Shown here in pieces: positions 1 to 8,346 of a DNA stretch of 64,000 bases. The stretch comes from Pantoea sp. Its GTDB lineage: Bacteria; Pseudomonadota; Gammaproteobacteria; Enterobacterales; Enterobacteriaceae. Numbering within the stretch: position 1 is the stretch's first letter; every line of letters starts with the position of its first letter. The DNA is taken from contig NZ_JAPWKD010000015.1 in assembly GCF_028283705.1 (NCBI RefSeq), forward strand, positions 372,001 through 436,000, given 5' to 3'. The notes under the pieces are model-generated. The model had not been told where the DNA came from. It ran no database searches and worked only from the letters and a program-made list of their open reading frames with translations. The translations under genes were made by a program, and so were the position numbers.

Positions 1-1
1 A

Positions 2-97
2 CGTGAGGATGCGCGCGAACCCGCCTACATCAAAACGGTGCGCAGTGAAGGCTATGTGCTGGCGTCACCGGTGATGATTAAAGAGGTCAATCTATGA
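2..97 (+). CDS. Response regulator, OmpR/PhoB type (3' end only)
   Basis: Only the last 31 codons are in the window. They encode the end of a winged-helix DNA-binding domain: the IKTVRSEGYVL stretch is the usual C-terminal beta-hairpin of OmpR-family regulators. The stop codon overlaps the start of the following kinase gene in an ATGA arrangement, as expected for a translationally coupled two-component pair. The receiver domain lies upstream, outside the window, so the target genes cannot be told. Confidence 0.85.
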   Translation, partial: REDAREPAYIKTVRSEGYVLASPVMIKEVNL

Positions 98-1389
98 GGC
101 TGTGGCCGCGTTCGTTGTTGTCCCGGCTGGTGCTGATCGTGTTGTTGGGACTGGTGCTGGCGAACGGGATGACGGTGGTCAGCCTGATGATTGAGCGCAT
201 GAGCAGCGCCAAAACCGTGATGCTCGGCAACCTTGAGTATGATGTTGCCACCAGCGTAGCGATTCTCGATCATCTCTCACCCTCAGAACGACCGGGCTGG
301 CTGGCAAAACTGGCGCGCGGTAATTATCGCTATGAACTTTCGCCGGGTCAGGCTGGCCCCTGGCCTGACAGCTGGCGCGCGCGCGATGCCATCCGTTCGC
401 TGCAGGAGACGCTCGGTGGGCAATATCCCTTAACCTTCAGCAATATCCCCGGACCGAAGTTGCATATTCAGGCCCATATCACCTTGCATGATGGCGCACC
501 GCTAACACTGGATCTCTGGCCACGCATGCCTGCCATTGCCCGCTGGTTGCCGGTGGTGTTGTTTGCTCAACTGGTGCTGCTGGCATTCTGTGCCTGGATC
601 GCGGTGCGGCAGGTGGTGCGGCCTTTTATGCGCTTCACCCAGGCAGTTGAAGGGCTGAAACCAACTCACGCCAGCATCATGCCTGAAAGCGGCCCGGCAG
701 AGGTGCAGCAGGCGGCACGTGCCTTTAACGCCATGCAGCTGCGCATCCAGGATCATCTGAAGGAAAGGGCGCAGATTCTGGCCGCCATTTCTCATGATTT
801 GCAAACTCCGATTACCCGTATGAAGCTACGGGTAGAAATGTCGGAACAGCCGGAACTGCGCGATAAGCTGCTGGGTGATTTAGATAATATGAGCCGGCTG
901 GTACGTGAAGGCATCGATTATGCGCGATCGGCACAGATACCGGATGAAACGCCACTGCGGGTGAGCCTCAATGCGTTCCTCGATAGCATCGCCTGTGATT
1001 ATCAGGATGTCGGCAAAGCCGTGACCTTTTTGCCCTGTAGCGGCAAAGATAACTTCAATGTTCGTCAGCAGGCGCTACGGCGCATTATGACCAATCTGAT
1101 TGATAATGCGCTGAAGTTTGGTCATCAGGCCGAGGTGTTACTGCTGAACGGCGCGGATGGCAGTATGGCGATCCACGTGCGTGATAACGGGCCAGGTATC
1201 CCGGAAGCGGAGCTGGACGCGGTGCTGGAACCTTTCTATCGCGTCGAGAATTCACGTAATCGTCATACCGGGGGTACCGGCCTGGGGCTGGCTATCGCCG
1301 CGCAGCTGGTCAGCCAGATGGCCGGAAGCCTGACGTTAAGTAACCGGTCGCAGGGCGGGCTTGATGTGCAGATCCTGTTGCGTGAGTAA
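94..1389 (+). CDS. Two-component sensor histidine kinase, EnvZ-like architecture
   Basis: A 431-residue inner-membrane histidine kinase. A first transmembrane segment (about residues 9-30) is followed by a short periplasmic domain, a second transmembrane segment (about 150-172), a HAMP linker and the dimerisation/phosphoacceptor region. The H-box is ISHDLQTP with the phosphoacceptor His at residue 234. The ATPase domain shows an N-box (NLIDNALKF), a G1 box (DNGPGIP) and a G2 box (GTGLGLAIA). It should phosphorylate the regulator encoded just upstream, whose stop codon overlaps this start. The small periplasmic domain gives no clue to the signal. Family assignment is firm; the specific stimulus is unknown. 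Confidence 0.9.
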   Translation: MRLWPRSLLSRLVLIVLLGLVLANGMTVVSLMIERMSSAKTVMLGNLEYDVATSVAILDHLSPSERPGWLAKLARGNYRYELSPGQAGPWPDSWRARDAIRSLQETLGGQYPLTFSNIPGPKLHIQAHITLHDGAPLTLDLWPRMPAIARWLPVVLFAQLVLLAFCAWIAVRQVVRPFMRFTQAVEGLKPTHASIMPESGPAEVQQAARAFNAMQLRIQDHLKERAQILAAISHDLQTPITRMKLRVEMSEQPELRDKLLGDLDNMSRLVREGIDYARSAQIPDETPLRVSLNAFLDSIACDYQDVGKAVTFLPCSGKDNFNVRQQALRRIMTNLIDNALKFGHQAEVLLLNGADGSMAIHVRDNGPGIPEAELDAVLEPFYRVENSRNRHTGGTGLGLAIAAQLVSQMAGSLTLSNRSQGGLDVQILLRE

Positions 1390-1394
1390 AAAAG

Positions 1395-1459
1395 TCCCCC
1401 TTTTGTAGCCTTATGTATCAACACCACCACCGGATATTTACTGAGACAAAAAGGGGGGA
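1395..1459 (+). terminator. Long-loop inverted repeat after the kinase gene
   Basis: A C-run/T-run arm just after the kinase stop (1395-1406) is matched by an A-run/G-run arm at 1446-1459, separated by about 40 bases. The arms pair as TCCCCCTTTTGT with ACAAAAAGGGGGGA apart from small length differences. The loop is long for an intrinsic terminator and there is no terminal U-run on the plus strand, so termination is only one possibility. Confidence 0.3.
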
Positions 1460-1556
1460 TTGCGGAAACGTCGTGAACACATCTGCTGGGTTAAATAAGC
1501 GCACTGCCAGATAACGCAGTGGTTCATTTCACTCCATCACATTCACGAGGTTTCCG

Positions 1557-2327
1557 ATGAAAAAGTTTCTGTTTAGTGCCCTTGCTGCTGTCACACTTAC
1601 CGCTTCTTTTGCCTCTCTCGCCGCGCAGGAAAATCCCGCGGTCAACACCGTGGTGCTGGTGCATGGTGCCTTCGCGGATGGCAGTAGCTGGAATCGGGTG
1701 ATTCCGCTGCTGCAATCTCATCACGTCAAGGTGATTGCGGTACAACTGCCACTGACCTCCTTACAGGATGATGTTGCCGCCACCCAGCGCGCCATCGACC
1801 GCGCCCCGGGCAATGTGGTGCTGGTGGGGCACTCGTGGGGCGGTACCGTCATCACTGAAGCGGGCAATAATCCGCGTGTGAAGGGCCTGGTGTATGTCGC
1901 CGCCTTCGCGCCTTCCGCCGGACAATCGACCGGGGATCTGGCCGGAAGCTACCCATCCCCGCCAGGCAGTGCCGGTATTGCCAAAACGCCGGATGGTTTC
2001 CTTTACCTGCCTGCGCCAACGGTGGCGCAGGATTTCGCCCAGGATTCGCCCGCCAGCCAGCAAAAACTCCTCACCGTGACCCAGGGGCCGATTCGCGCTG
2101 CGGCCTTTGGCGACAAAGTGAGCCACGCAGCCTGGACGCAAAAACCGAGCTGGTATCTGGTCAGCACGGAAGACCGGATGATTAACCCGGATCTGGAGCG
2201 GGCGATGGCGCAGCGCATTCACGCCAGCGTCAGCAGTGTGGCGGCCAGCCATACCTCAATGCTGAGCCACCCGGCTAGTGTCGCTCAGGTGATTACCCGT
2301 GCCGTTGACGGCGTGAACGCTCAATAA
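1557..2327 (+). CDS. Exported alpha/beta hydrolase
   Basis: A 256-residue alpha/beta-hydrolase-fold protein. The N-terminus (KKFLFSALAAVTLTASFASLA) is a Sec signal peptide with likely cleavage near Ala-23, so the enzyme is probably periplasmic. The fold is shown by the oxyanion motif VHGAFADGSSW, the nucleophile elbow GHSWGG (Ser-93), an acid near STEDR and a histidine in AASHTSM. It resembles the salicylate-esterase/hydroxynitrile-lyase-like hydrolases annotated in many proteobacteria; the substrate is unknown. The start follows an ACGAGG ribosome site. It lies 20 bp upstream of the DipZ-like gene, so the two may be co-transcribed. Confidence 0.85.
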   Translation: MKKFLFSALAAVTLTASFASLAAQENPAVNTVVLVHGAFADGSSWNRVIPLLQSHHVKVIAVQLPLTSLQDDVAATQRAIDRAPGNVVLVGHSWGGTVITEAGNNPRVKGLVYVAAFAPSAGQSTGDLAGSYPSPPGSAGIAKTPDGFLYLPAPTVAQDFAQDSPASQQKLLTVTQGPIRAAAFGDKVSHAAWTQKPSWYLVSTEDRMINPDLERAMAQRIHASVSSVAASHTSMLSHPASVAQVITRAVDGVNAQ

Positions 2328-2347
2328 TCACTGTCTGGAGGTGAGCC

Positions 2348-3535
2348 ATGTCGTTAATTATTGCGTTTCTGGCGGGGATGCTGACGTTACTGAGTCCCTG
2401 CACATTGCCGGTCATGCCGTTTGTTTTTGCCAGCGTGCGCGGCAAAAGAGGACAGATGGTGGCGTTGCTGGCGGGTATGATACTGATATTCACCGTTGTT
2501 TCCCTGCTGATTTCGGTGGCAAGTAGCTGGGTGACCCAGGTGACGGCCGCAGGGCGCTGGCTGGCCCTGCTGTTCCTGGCACTGACCGCCATCACGCTGT
2601 TGTCCACGCGGGCGGCGCACTTTATCACCACGCCTTTTATGCTGCTGGGCAACCGTATCAACAACGCCAGCAACCAGCGTACTGGCCTGACCGCAGCGTT
2701 GCTGGCCGGGATGGCGATCGGTATGTTGTGGTCGCCGTGTGCAGGGCCGGTACTCGGGGCCATTCTTAGCCTGGCGGTTACCGGTCAGCATGCCTTTTCA
2801 GTTGGCCTGCTGCTGGCGGCCTACGGTGCCGGGTGTGCGTTGATGCTGGGGGTATTGTGGTATGCCGGGCACGAATTACTCATTCGTCTGCGTCCCGGGC
2901 TGGCAATGATGACGCGTTTGCGCCAGGGAGCCGGGGTATTGATGCTGGCGTCGGTGGTGCTGCTTGCCAGCGGCAGGCAGGGGGCGTTGCAGGCGGCTCC
3001 AGTGCTGGCACAAAACCTTGAGCAGCGCCTCAGCCACTTTCTGCCAGCCAGCACGCCGAAAATAACCCCGGTGCCGGTGGTTGAACAGACACAAAGTGCC
3101 CTGCCGGGGCTGGAGGGCGGCACGTCCTGGTTCAATAGCACACCTCTTAGCCGGGCAGATTTAAAGGGCAAAGTGGTGCTGATTGATTTCTGGACCTATG
3201 ACTGCATCAACTGCCAGCATACGTTGCCGCATGTCCGTGACTGGGCAAAGAAATACCAGGCGGATGGCCTGACGGTGATCGGTGTGCATACCCCGGAATA
3301 TCCGTGGGAGCGGGATCCGGCGGCGGTCGCCCGGGCCATCAAACAATGGGGGTTGCCATACCCGGTGGTGGCGGATAACAACTACAGCATCTGGAATCGC
3401 TTCGGCAATATGTACTGGCCCGCCCATTATATTTTCGATGCCCACGGCCAGCTGCGTTACACCGCGTTTGGTGAAGGCGATTACGCCGGGCAGGAGAAGG
3501 TGATCCAGCAGCTATTGCAGGAAGCTAAAGCGTAA
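2348..3535 (+). CDS. CcdA-thioredoxin fusion, DipZ-like thiol-redox protein
   Basis: A 395-residue membrane protein fusing two redox modules. Residues 1 to about 215 form a CcdA/DsbD-beta-like bundle with several transmembrane helices and the two expected cysteines in SPC contexts (Cys-18 and Cys-131). Residues about 250-395 form a periplasmic thioredoxin/redoxin domain with active site C286-I-N-C289 after FWTYD. The usual role is passing electrons from cytoplasmic thioredoxin across the membrane to a periplasmic thiol oxidoreductase. Mycobacterial DipZ has an additional C-terminal domain that is absent here. A GGAG site 9 bases before the ATG supports the start. The partner substrate is unknown. 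Confidence 0.85.
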   Translation: MSLIIAFLAGMLTLLSPCTLPVMPFVFASVRGKRGQMVALLAGMILIFTVVSLLISVASSWVTQVTAAGRWLALLFLALTAITLLSTRAAHFITTPFMLLGNRINNASNQRTGLTAALLAGMAIGMLWSPCAGPVLGAILSLAVTGQHAFSVGLLLAAYGAGCALMLGVLWYAGHELLIRLRPGLAMMTRLRQGAGVLMLASVVLLASGRQGALQAAPVLAQNLEQRLSHFLPASTPKITPVPVVEQTQSALPGLEGGTSWFNSTPLSRADLKGKVVLIDFWTYDCINCQHTLPHVRDWAKKYQADGLTVIGVHTPEYPWERDPAAVARAIKQWGLPYPVVADNNYSIWNRFGNMYWPAHYIFDAHGQLRYTAFGEGDYAGQEKVIQQLLQEAKA

Positions 3536-3539
3536 AACA

Positions 3540-3560
3540 GCGCCGCGACCGTAGCGGCGC
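3540..3560. terminator. GC-rich hairpin between convergent genes
   Basis: A perfect 7-bp stem (GCGCCGC / GCGGCGC) with a 7-base loop sits 5 bp after the DipZ-like stop and just before the stop of the oppositely oriented aldehyde dehydrogenase. It is followed by ACTTTATT on the plus strand. It contains a GTAGCGGCGC core like the palindromic repeats elsewhere in the window, so it may double as a REP-like element. Confidence 0.5.
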
Positions 3561-3571
3561 ACTTTATTGCG

Positions 3572-4993
3572 TTACCGTGCGAAGGTTAACGCGCGTGGTT
3601 CCAGAAACGCGGTAATCCCCCATTGGCCCATTTCCCGTCCGATGCCGGAGCTGCGGAACCCACCAAAGGGCGCGCGCGGTTCATGCGCCAGGGTATTAAT
3701 CATCACTCTTCCGGCCAGAATCTGCTCACCAACCTGACGGGCTCTGGCTTCATCTTCGCCGATCACCAATGCTGAGAGTCCATACTGGGTGTCATTAGCG
3801 ATAGCGATCGCTTCTTTCTCATCACGGTAGGTTAACAGGCTAAGTACCGGGCCAAAGATTTCATCCTGCGCAATGCGCATATCGTTGCGAACATCAGTAA
3901 ATAAGGTTGGTTTCACATACCAGCCCCGGGTCAGAGGTTCTGGTCGGCCGCCGCCTCCGGCTAGCAGACGCGCACCCTGTTGCGTACCCATCTCAATGTA
4001 GTGCTGAACACGTTCCCATTGCTGCTGGTTAATCATCGGGCCAATGGTGGTGCTGACATCAGCCGGATCGCCGGATATCTGTCGTTGTACGGCGGCAGTC
4101 AATGCACGCTCAAACTCGGCTTTACGCTGCTCAGGCACCAGAATGCGCGTCCCGGCGATGCAGGCCTGCCCGCTATTGATAAAACCCGCCTGCACCGCAA
4201 GTTCGGCTGCACGTGCGGCATCGGCATCGGGCAAAATCAGGGTGGGGGATTTGCCTCCCAGTTCCAGCGTAACGCGTTTAAAACTGTCTGCGGCACTGCG
4301 CAGGATGGCTTTGCCGGTGGCGGTTGAACCGGTAAAGGAGATTTTTGCCACATCCGGGCTGGTGCTGATGGCATGACCCACCGTCGATCCACGACCGGTG
4401 ACGATGTTAAAGACACCGGGCGGTAATCCGGCGCGATCCAACGCCCTGGTGACCACCTCAGTTTGTAGTATGCTGAACTCACTCGGTTTGATCACCGTGG
4501 TACAACCGGCAGCAATGGCAGTAGCCAGTTTATGGCAGATAAAGCCGGCATTGCTGTTCCACGGGGTGATCAGTCCGGCCACCCCGAGCGGCAGCATTTG
4601 AACCCTGGCGCGTCCTGCCTGTTGCTGAAACGGGTAGGTTTGCAACTCCGTCATCACCTGTTTGATGACATCAGCAGGATAGGTGGCCATCCATTGCGAA
4701 CGTGAAGACGGTGCGCCATATTCTTCACGCACCGCCTCGTGCAGTTCCTCTTCACATTGTTGCAATGCGTGGAACATACTTTCCAGCAGCGCCAGTCGTT
4801 GCGCGACGCTATAACCGGCAAACGTAGGGAAGGCGGCTTTGGCGGCGGCAATGGCTTGCAGTGCGTCGGTTTCGTTGGCCAGCCGGGCGGTGCTGATCAC
4901 GCTGCCGTCTGCGGGTCGGATAATATCAAGCCATTCGGTACCTGCCGGGATGACAAAGCGACCATTGATGTAGATGTGTTCGATTGAGCGCAT
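3572..4993 (-). CDS. NAD(P)-dependent aldehyde dehydrogenase family protein
   Basis: A 473-residue member of the aldehyde dehydrogenase superfamily, oxidising an aldehyde to the acid in the cytoplasm. Visible landmarks are the PWNSNAGF coenzyme-binding region, FTGSTATGK, the general base Glu-244 in LELGGKSP and the catalytic Cys-278 in NSGQACIAG. The frame stays open far upstream, but that part overlaps the divergent LysR gene; the ATG at 4993 has a strong AGGAGA site 8 bases before it and gives the normal family length. It is divergent from the LysR gene at 5100, which probably controls it. The aldehyde substrate cannot be told from the sequence. Confidence 0.88.
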   Translation of the reverse strand: MRSIEHIYINGRFVIPAGTEWLDIIRPADGSVISTARLANETDALQAIAAAKAAFPTFAGYSVAQRLALLESMFHALQQCEEELHEAVREEYGAPSSRSQWMATYPADVIKQVMTELQTYPFQQQAGRARVQMLPLGVAGLITPWNSNAGFICHKLATAIAAGCTTVIKPSEFSILQTEVVTRALDRAGLPPGVFNIVTGRGSTVGHAISTSPDVAKISFTGSTATGKAILRSAADSFKRVTLELGGKSPTLILPDADAARAAELAVQAGFINSGQACIAGTRILVPEQRKAEFERALTAAVQRQISGDPADVSTTIGPMINQQQWERVQHYIEMGTQQGARLLAGGGGRPEPLTRGWYVKPTLFTDVRNDMRIAQDEIFGPVLSLLTYRDEKEAIAIANDTQYGLSALVIGEDEARARQVGEQILAGRVMINTLAHEPRAPFGGFRSSGIGREMGQWGITAFLEPRALTFAR

Positions 4994-5099
4994 GGGCTGT
5001 TCTCCTGTAATGCTGTTATGCAAAGAAAAGTAGCACGCACGCGATGTCGCTATAATCCGCCTGACCCTGCAAAGGGTATTGCGTTTAACGGAATAATTG

Positions 5100-6005
5100 A
5101 TGAATCGAACCGGTATCAGTGAACTTGAAATCATGCTGGCAGTGGCGCGGCGCGGCAGTTTCAGCGGTGCAGCCAGTGAGCTGGAAATCTCTCCCTCTGC
5201 TGTGACCAATGCCGTCGCAGGGCTGGAAAAACGGCTGGGTGTGCGTCTGTTCAACCGAACTACGCGCAGTGTCGGGTTAACGGAGGCCGGGCGGCGTTTT
5301 ATGGTGAAGATTGCGCCTGCGGTCGAGATGATCCGCAGCGCGTCTGCGGAGGTTGCCAGCCTGCCAGCCGATCCTGCCGGGTCACTGCGCATCAATGTCC
5401 CGCCGGAAAGTTGTGCGTTGTGGTATGACGAAATTCTGCTGCCATTTCTTGCTCGCTACCCTCGTATCCGGGCGGATATCCATAGCCAGAAGGACAAGGT
5501 GGATATTGTTGCCGCGGGCTATGATGCGGGCATTCGCCTGGAGGATGATATTCCGGCCGATATGATCCCGGTAAAACTGACGCCGCCGTTGCGCATGATC
5601 CTGGTCGCGTCGCCCGACTACCTTTCCCGCGCGGGGACGCCGCAACAGCCTGAACAGCTTAGTGAGCATTGCTGTATCTGTATGCGTATGGCTGACGGCA
5701 GTATTTACCGCTGGGAACTGAGCCATCAGCAGCAAAACTATAAGGTGCAGGTGGAACCGTTGCTCACCGTCAATGATCTGGCTTCGGCGCAGAAAGCGGT
5801 AGTGGGAGGACTGGGGATTGCCTGTATGTCAGAGCGTCATATTGCGGCAGATGTGCAGGCGGGCAGGGTGATACAGCTGATGCCGGAGTGGCAAGTCAAT
5901 CTCGGCGCGTTGTGTCTGTACTATCCCGGTCATCGCTTAGTCCCTCCCACATTAAAAGCGCTGACGGAATTTATTCGGGAAGTGATGACCACGACGGACC
6001 TGTAG
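5100..6005 (+). CDS. LysR-family transcriptional regulator
   Basis: A 301-residue LysR-type regulator. The N-terminal winged helix-turn-helix spans about residues 5-62 (ARRGSFSGAASELEISPSAVTN), followed by the periplasmic-binding-like effector domain; the sequence style is that of the DmlR/YafC subgroup. The ATG at 5100 is preferred over a TTG one codon earlier. A TATAAT box lies at 5051-5056. It is transcribed away from the aldehyde dehydrogenase gene across a 106-bp gap, the standard arrangement for a LysR regulator and its target. The effector is unknown. Confidence 0.88.
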   Translation: MNRTGISELEIMLAVARRGSFSGAASELEISPSAVTNAVAGLEKRLGVRLFNRTTRSVGLTEAGRRFMVKIAPAVEMIRSASAEVASLPADPAGSLRINVPPESCALWYDEILLPFLARYPRIRADIHSQKDKVDIVAAGYDAGIRLEDDIPADMIPVKLTPPLRMILVASPDYLSRAGTPQQPEQLSEHCCICMRMADGSIYRWELSHQQQNYKVQVEPLLTVNDLASAQKAVVGGLGIACMSERHIAADVQAGRVIQLMPEWQVNLGALCLYYPGHRLVPPTLKALTEFIREVMTTTDL

Positions 6006-6267
6006 TGGCGCGATGTATCGTGCATATTACTTTACATATATTTGATGTGGATATTTAACATCTGCCTCATATTCGCGACAAATAAAACATAACCTCTATA
6101 ATTTAATTGCCATCCCGGCAGTTAAAACAATATGTTGCGTGACATAACGTTGCTTTGCTCACAAAAAATAAACTTAGTCACCAGGATGATTCTTTTTTAC
6201 AAAAACAATCAAATCTATAATTTTGTTTTTGTAATCTTGTCCATAGTTTTTTAACTGTGGAGGAATA

Positions 6268-7167
6268 ATGCAAAGGACCATCTACGATATCGATGTTGAT
6301 ATCAGGAATTTGAATCATGCCATCAAACATCATTATGAATGGTCAAACAGGCTACTGGAGATCAGTTTGTTTGGCGGCGATTTCGATAAATCATTAGAGG
6401 ATAAAAATTCTCACGGTTATTGCGATTTTGGTAAGTGGATCGATGCTGCACTTATCAAATATGACTTTAACGAAAACGATTTACTGCGCATTTCTGACTC
6501 TCATATCAAAATGCATCAAACGGTCAGGGATATCATAGCGGCAATTAAAGTGAATGCATTTACCCACTCGCAACTAAAGGAGTATTTTTATAAGCAGAAA
6601 AATTTCCTCGATGCTGTAGATGCTTACAAATCCAGGCTGCTGGCAAACCGCAGTGCTTATGATGCATTGACCGAATTACCTATGCGTAACAAACTGATAA
6701 ATGATTTTCCACGTTTACAGGCACGATGTGCGCAGAGTGATAAAGACCTTTATTTGATTATTATGGATGTCGATCATTTTAAATGTGTGAATGACAGATA
6801 TGGTCATAATGGCGGCGATACGGTGCTTAAAGGTCTGGCTAATCTCCTGCTGGGTGCAATGCGTAAAGATGAAAAGTGTTACCGCTATGGTGGCGAGGAA
6901 TTTGTGATTTTAGTTGAAGGTGAAAATCTTTACGCCATCAAGAAAATAATTGAACGACTGATGATAAAGATCCGGGGTGAAACGTTTTTTTATGAAGATA
7001 ATATCATTAATATTACGGTGACCTTTGGTATTTCTCCGGCTAAAAAAGATTGTTCACTGGAAGATATTATCGCGTTTGCTGATAAGGCGATGTATCACGG
7101 CAAGCAACATGGCCGGGATGTTTGTATGCTAAATCACAATGATGAGATTGGGATACTTTATAAATAA
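6268..7167 (+). CDS. dgcZ: Diguanylate cyclase with N-terminal zinc-sensing CZB domain (DgcZ-like)
   Basis: A 299-residue c-di-GMP synthase. Residues 1 to about 125 form a CZB (chemoreceptor zinc-binding) domain with candidate zinc ligands His-22, Cys-52, His-79 and His-83, which fall at the same residue numbers I recall for E. coli DgcZ (YdeH). Residues about 130-290 are a GGDEF domain with active-site signature GGEEF (208-212). The upstream inhibitory-site position reads RKDE instead of RxxD, so product inhibition may be weak. In E. coli, zinc binding inhibits the enzyme and lowers poly-GlcNAc biofilm formation; the same role is inferred here. A GGAGG site precedes the ATG. The 262-bp upstream gap is AT-rich with no other gene. 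Confidence 0.85.
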   Translation: MQRTIYDIDVDIRNLNHAIKHHYEWSNRLLEISLFGGDFDKSLEDKNSHGYCDFGKWIDAALIKYDFNENDLLRISDSHIKMHQTVRDIIAAIKVNAFTHSQLKEYFYKQKNFLDAVDAYKSRLLANRSAYDALTELPMRNKLINDFPRLQARCAQSDKDLYLIIMDVDHFKCVNDRYGHNGGDTVLKGLANLLLGAMRKDEKCYRYGGEEFVILVEGENLYAIKKIIERLMIKIRGETFFYEDNIINITVTFGISPAKKDCSLEDIIAFADKAMYHGKQHGRDVCMLNHNDEIGILYK

Positions 7168-7170
7168 CCA

Positions 7171-7187
7171 TCGCTAAACATTAGCGA
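7171..7187. terminator. Hairpin between convergent dgcZ-like and RES genes
   Basis: A perfect 7-bp stem (TCGCTAA / TTAGCGA) with a 3-base loop lies 3 bp after the cyclase stop and includes the stop codon of the RES gene on the other strand. On the minus strand it is followed by a T-rich stretch, consistent with terminating the toxin-antitoxin transcript. Confidence 0.45.
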
Positions 7188-7642
7188 GCAAAACGTTCAT
7201 CGAAACGAAAGGGGATCGCCACGGCATCCTGCGCAAGGAGACTGAATTGTGGATGTTCGGGGTTGAGCAGGTAATTAAACTCAACCGGTGACAGGGCACT
7301 GGGTACGCGTAACGCAACCGAGGTCTGACTCTCGCTCCAGAAATCACCAAACTGGCGCAGTGCCGCAGGTGCCTGCGCCGCCGCCCAGTCCTGCGGCAAC
7401 TGTGCGACATCAATCCACTGGATCAAATCATCTGGGACTTCGATACTCAGCAGGGTGAAGAAATCGAGGATGCTGGCGCTTTGCAGATGGATCAGGGTTT
7501 CCAGCATGGTGAGGGAGGCCGTTTCGGAGGCGTAAACCATGGAGACGCCGATGCTGTTCCAGCGACCGCCACCCTCCCTGGCACCGTAGCCGCTCCATGC
7601 TGAACTCAGAAAGCGGGTTTTGGTCATCCGATAAAGCTTCAC
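7181..7642 (-). CDS. RES-domain toxin of a type II toxin-antitoxin pair
   Basis: A 153-residue RES-domain protein. The family's conserved polar residues are present: Arg-27 (GGGRWN), Tyr-37 (MVYAS) and Glu-48 (TMLETL). Characterised RES toxins degrade cellular NAD+ by phosphorolysis or hydrolysis and arrest growth until neutralised by the partner antitoxin. The start codon overlaps the antitoxin stop in an ATGA arrangement, so the two are translationally coupled, with the antitoxin first. The length is normal for the family and the gene looks intact. Confidence 0.9.
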   Translation of the reverse strand: MKLYRMTKTRFLSSAWSGYGAREGGGRWNSIGVSMVYASETASLTMLETLIHLQSASILDFFTLLSIEVPDDLIQWIDVAQLPQDWAAAQAPAALRQFGDFWSESQTSVALRVPSALSPVEFNYLLNPEHPQFSLLAQDAVAIPFRFDERFAR

Positions 7643-8082
7643 GAATAGACGCCATGCTCAAGACGGGTGATCAGTTTCAGCACTTCATAGGCACCGGTTT
7701 CTGAGGCGACCAGGTCACCGGGTTTCTGGTTGCCGAGCGCACGAACGGGTTCGTTCAGCCATTGCAGCGCCTTTTCTCTGTCGCCTTCAAACAGTTCTAC
7801 GGCACGATCCATCACCCGGATAAAGCGAACCAGACGCTCGCTTTGTTCTGAGGTAAAGCGATTTTTCAATCCACGAGTAAAGGTGGTGCCGGGAATGCCG
7901 GTCATATGGCGCAGATCGGCCTGGGTGATACGCGCCCATGATACGATACGGCTGGCAACGGAACCCTCCAGACCTGCGTCAATCTGCCCCATCAGCAACA
8001 CGCCATCGGCACTGTTTAATCCGGCAAATTGCCATAAACGTTCCGGTTCGCGGGATGTGGCGGGGAGTGTGAATTGCTTCAT
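7639..8082 (-). CDS. Xre/MbcA/ParS-type antitoxin (DUF2384)
   Basis: A 147-residue antitoxin for the RES toxin encoded downstream. The N-terminal half holds a helix-turn-helix-like region (ITQADLRHMTGIPGTTF), and the C-terminal half is the MbcA/ParS/Xre toxin-binding domain (LFEGDREKALQWLNEP then TGAYEVLKLITRLEHG). The ATG at 8082 is chosen over a longer frame because a GGAGG site sits 6 bases upstream and a matching promoter lies just beyond. Antitoxins of this family usually repress their own operon together with the toxin; a palindrome inside the promoter supports that here. Confidence 0.88.
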   Translation of the reverse strand: MKQFTLPATSREPERLWQFAGLNSADGVLLMGQIDAGLEGSVASRIVSWARITQADLRHMTGIPGTTFTRGLKNRFTSEQSERLVRFIRVMDRAVELFEGDREKALQWLNEPVRALGNQKPGDLVASETGAYEVLKLITRLEHGVYS

Positions 8083-8097
8083 TGTGCACCTCCATTT

Positions 8098-8134
8098 GGT
8101 TAATTCATTATAACCATATGGTGGTGGTGTGCAA
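8098..8134 (-). promoter_or_regulatory. Promoter and putative operator of the RES/Xre operon
   Basis: On the minus strand a TATAAT box (8107-8112) lies 16 bp from a TTGCAC hexamer (8129-8134). Between them is the perfect 10-bp palindrome ACCATATGGT (8113-8122), and the flanks contain a second inverted pair, GGTTA (8098-8102) with TAACC (8111-8115). A palindrome wedged between the -35 and -10 boxes is where an autorepressing antitoxin would be expected to bind. The binding itself is inferred. Confidence 0.55.
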
Positions 8135-8346
8135 GGTGAGCAACGCTGGCTGCTTAAGATGTTGAGCTGTCCGGCACCAGTGAGCCAGCGCACAATCCCA
8201 CATAAAACTTTTTCGGCCACTCCGTGCTAACCCACTGAAAGTGGATACTATCTGGACATTTGCCCAAACTGTCTCGGGCAATCACACCTTACCGCCCGGA
8301 TTCACGCCAGATACGCTGCTCCGACCCTGACCTGTGGAGAAAAATA

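Noticed and set aside
4994..5395. The upstream extension of the aldehyde dehydrogenase frame (607 residues in total)
   Set aside because: It runs through the divergent LysR gene and its promoter; the ATG at 4993 has a strong ribosome site and gives the normal family length.
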